From an uncultured Erysipelotrichaceae bacterium (lineage in GTDB: Bacteria > Bacillota_I > Bacilli_A > RF39 > UBA660): DNA of 30,355 bases. The translations under genes were made by a program, and so were the position numbers. The notes beneath the pieces are model-generated. The model was given only the letters and a program-made list of their open reading frames with translations, did not search any database and was not told the DNA's origin. Below are positions 29,791 through 30,355 of the stretch, one piece after another; the first letter of the stretch is position 1; every line of letters begins with the position of its first letter. The stretch is taken from positions 1 through 30,355 of the forward strand of contig CADBMU010000082.1 in NCBI GenBank assembly GCA_902795845.1, written 5' to 3'.

Positions 29791-30355
29791 ATGAAAAAAC
29801 AAGTTGATTGTATATTTTACTTAGTTGATAGTTACTTATATTTATATAATTTAAAAAAAGAAGAAATAAAAAAATATAAGTTTTCAAATTATATATATTA
29901 TGGAAGAATAGTAAAAGTAAGTCAGTTTTTAAAAAAATTAAATGAAATAATTAAACAAGAAAAAATTTCAAAACTATTTACTGGTCTAAAAGCAATAGTT
30001 ATTTATGAACCATATTTACAATATAATGATAAAAAAATTATTATTGATGCTTTTGACCAGTGTGGTTTTAAAGATTTAAAATTAATAAGTACAAAACAAA
30101 TTTTATCTAAAAGTAAAACTTTTATAGAAATAAATGAAAAATATTTAATTTTATACAATGAAAATAAGTATTTTTTATTTAATATTAATGAATATTTTAG
30201 TATAAAAGATATAATTAACAAGATATTAAAAAATATTTCTAAAGATATATATTTAATTGGGATAAATGAAAAAATTACAGAGATAGCAGAAATAAGTAAA
30301 AAACTGTTTTACTTTGAAAACAGTAGTGTATACTATTTAAATAATGTAAAAAAAT
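29791..30355 (+). CDS. partial protein, possible divergent actin-like (MreB-type) ATPase
   Basis: An open frame from ATG 29791 runs through the window end without a stop (188 codons visible). It begins 2 nt after the spoIIQ stop with no clear Shine-Dalgarno, so it is probably coupled to spoIIQ. The stretch LKAIVIYEPYLQYNDKKIII-DAFDQCGFKDLKLI resembles the MreB pattern of a P-(x)n-DAA...GA-(x)-LI segment, and mbl follows spoIIQ-spoIIID in B. subtilis. No canonical GGGT phosphate-binding motif is seen, so this is a weak guess; the C-terminus is missing. Confidence 0.6.
   Translation, partial: MKKQVDCIFYLVDSYLYLYNLKKEEIKKYKFSNYIYYGRIVKVSQFLKKLNEIIKQEKISKLFTGLKAIVIYEPYLQYNDKKIIIDAFDQCGFKDLKLISTKQILSKSKTFIEINEKYLILYNENKYFLFNINEYFSIKDIINKILKNISKDIYLIGINEKITEIAEISKKLFYFENSSVYYLNNVKK

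Noticed and set aside
29801..30221. Minus-strand frame at the right end (30003-30221)
   Set aside because: It lies opposite the long uninterrupted plus-strand frame that begins at 29791 and has no supporting signals.
1..30355. CRISPR arrays, insertion sequences, prophage or integrase genes
   Set aside because: None seen: there are no regularly spaced direct repeats apart from parS, no transposase or integrase motifs, and gene order is ancestral.

Overview
This is a compact, almost entirely plus-strand stretch of a very AT-rich bacterial chromosome near the replication origin. Gene order follows the Bacillus subtilis origin region closely: recF-gyrB-gyrA, SRP RNA/tadA-dnaX-ybaB-recR-bofA, holB-ricT-trmN6, pth-mfd-spoVT, metG-tatD-3D protein-rsmA-yabG-veg-spoVG, yabP-yabQ-divIC, an ecfA-like pair-truA-rplM-rpsI. 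A separate B. subtilis neighbourhood, ywzB-spoIID-spoIIQ, is joined on at the end. Many B. subtilis neighbours are missing from these blocks (remB, yabA, rsmI, fin, rnmV, ispE, ecfT, spoIIID). Together with short overlaps, a short MetRS and a small SRP RNA, this suggests a reduced-genome, spore-forming member of the Bacilli related to Mollicutes, probably an uncultured gut-type lineage. The taxonomy is inference; no rRNA is present.

Layout. 1-5640: recF, gyrB and gyrA in one operon ending at an intrinsic terminator. 5576-6196: a non-coding stretch with six perfect TGTTTCACGTGAAACA palindromes, the ParB-binding parS site, at roughly 100-160 bp intervals. 6240-12402: small SRP RNA, tadA, then a replication/repair operon (dnaX, ybaB, recR, holB) with bofA, ricT, trmN6 and pth. 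An exact Noc-binding palindrome (ATTTCCCGGGAAAT) lies inside dnaX. 12406-16146: mfd and spoVT. 16147-17957: a methionine-type T-box controlling metG. 17982-22478: tatD, a 3D-domain protein, rsmA, yabG, veg, spoVG, yabP, yabQ and divIC. 22519-25556: two degenerate EcfA-like ABC proteins, truA, rplM and rpsI. 25624-30355: an unknown membrane protein, rpmE, an ATP-grasp protein, rpiB, ywzB, spoIID, spoIIQ, and a protein truncated by the window end.

Functional picture. Housekeeping genes (topology, clamp loading, recombination, transcription-coupled repair, translation) are interleaved with sporulation genes (bofA, spoVT, yabG, spoVG, yabP, yabQ, spoIID, spoIIQ), so the organism very probably makes endospores. 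Several of these genes carry plausible compartment-specific promoters: sigma-E-like at bofA and yabP, sigma-F-like at spoIIQ and a mother-cell-type -10 at yabG. The parS cluster plus Noc-type palindrome imply ParB-dependent origin segregation and Noc-like nucleoid occlusion.

Most notable: the parS hexad with locus-specific extended palindromic arms, the Noc-type site in dnaX, the ECF ATPase pair that has lost its catalytic motifs and its EcfT partner, and the small SRP RNA in a spore former.
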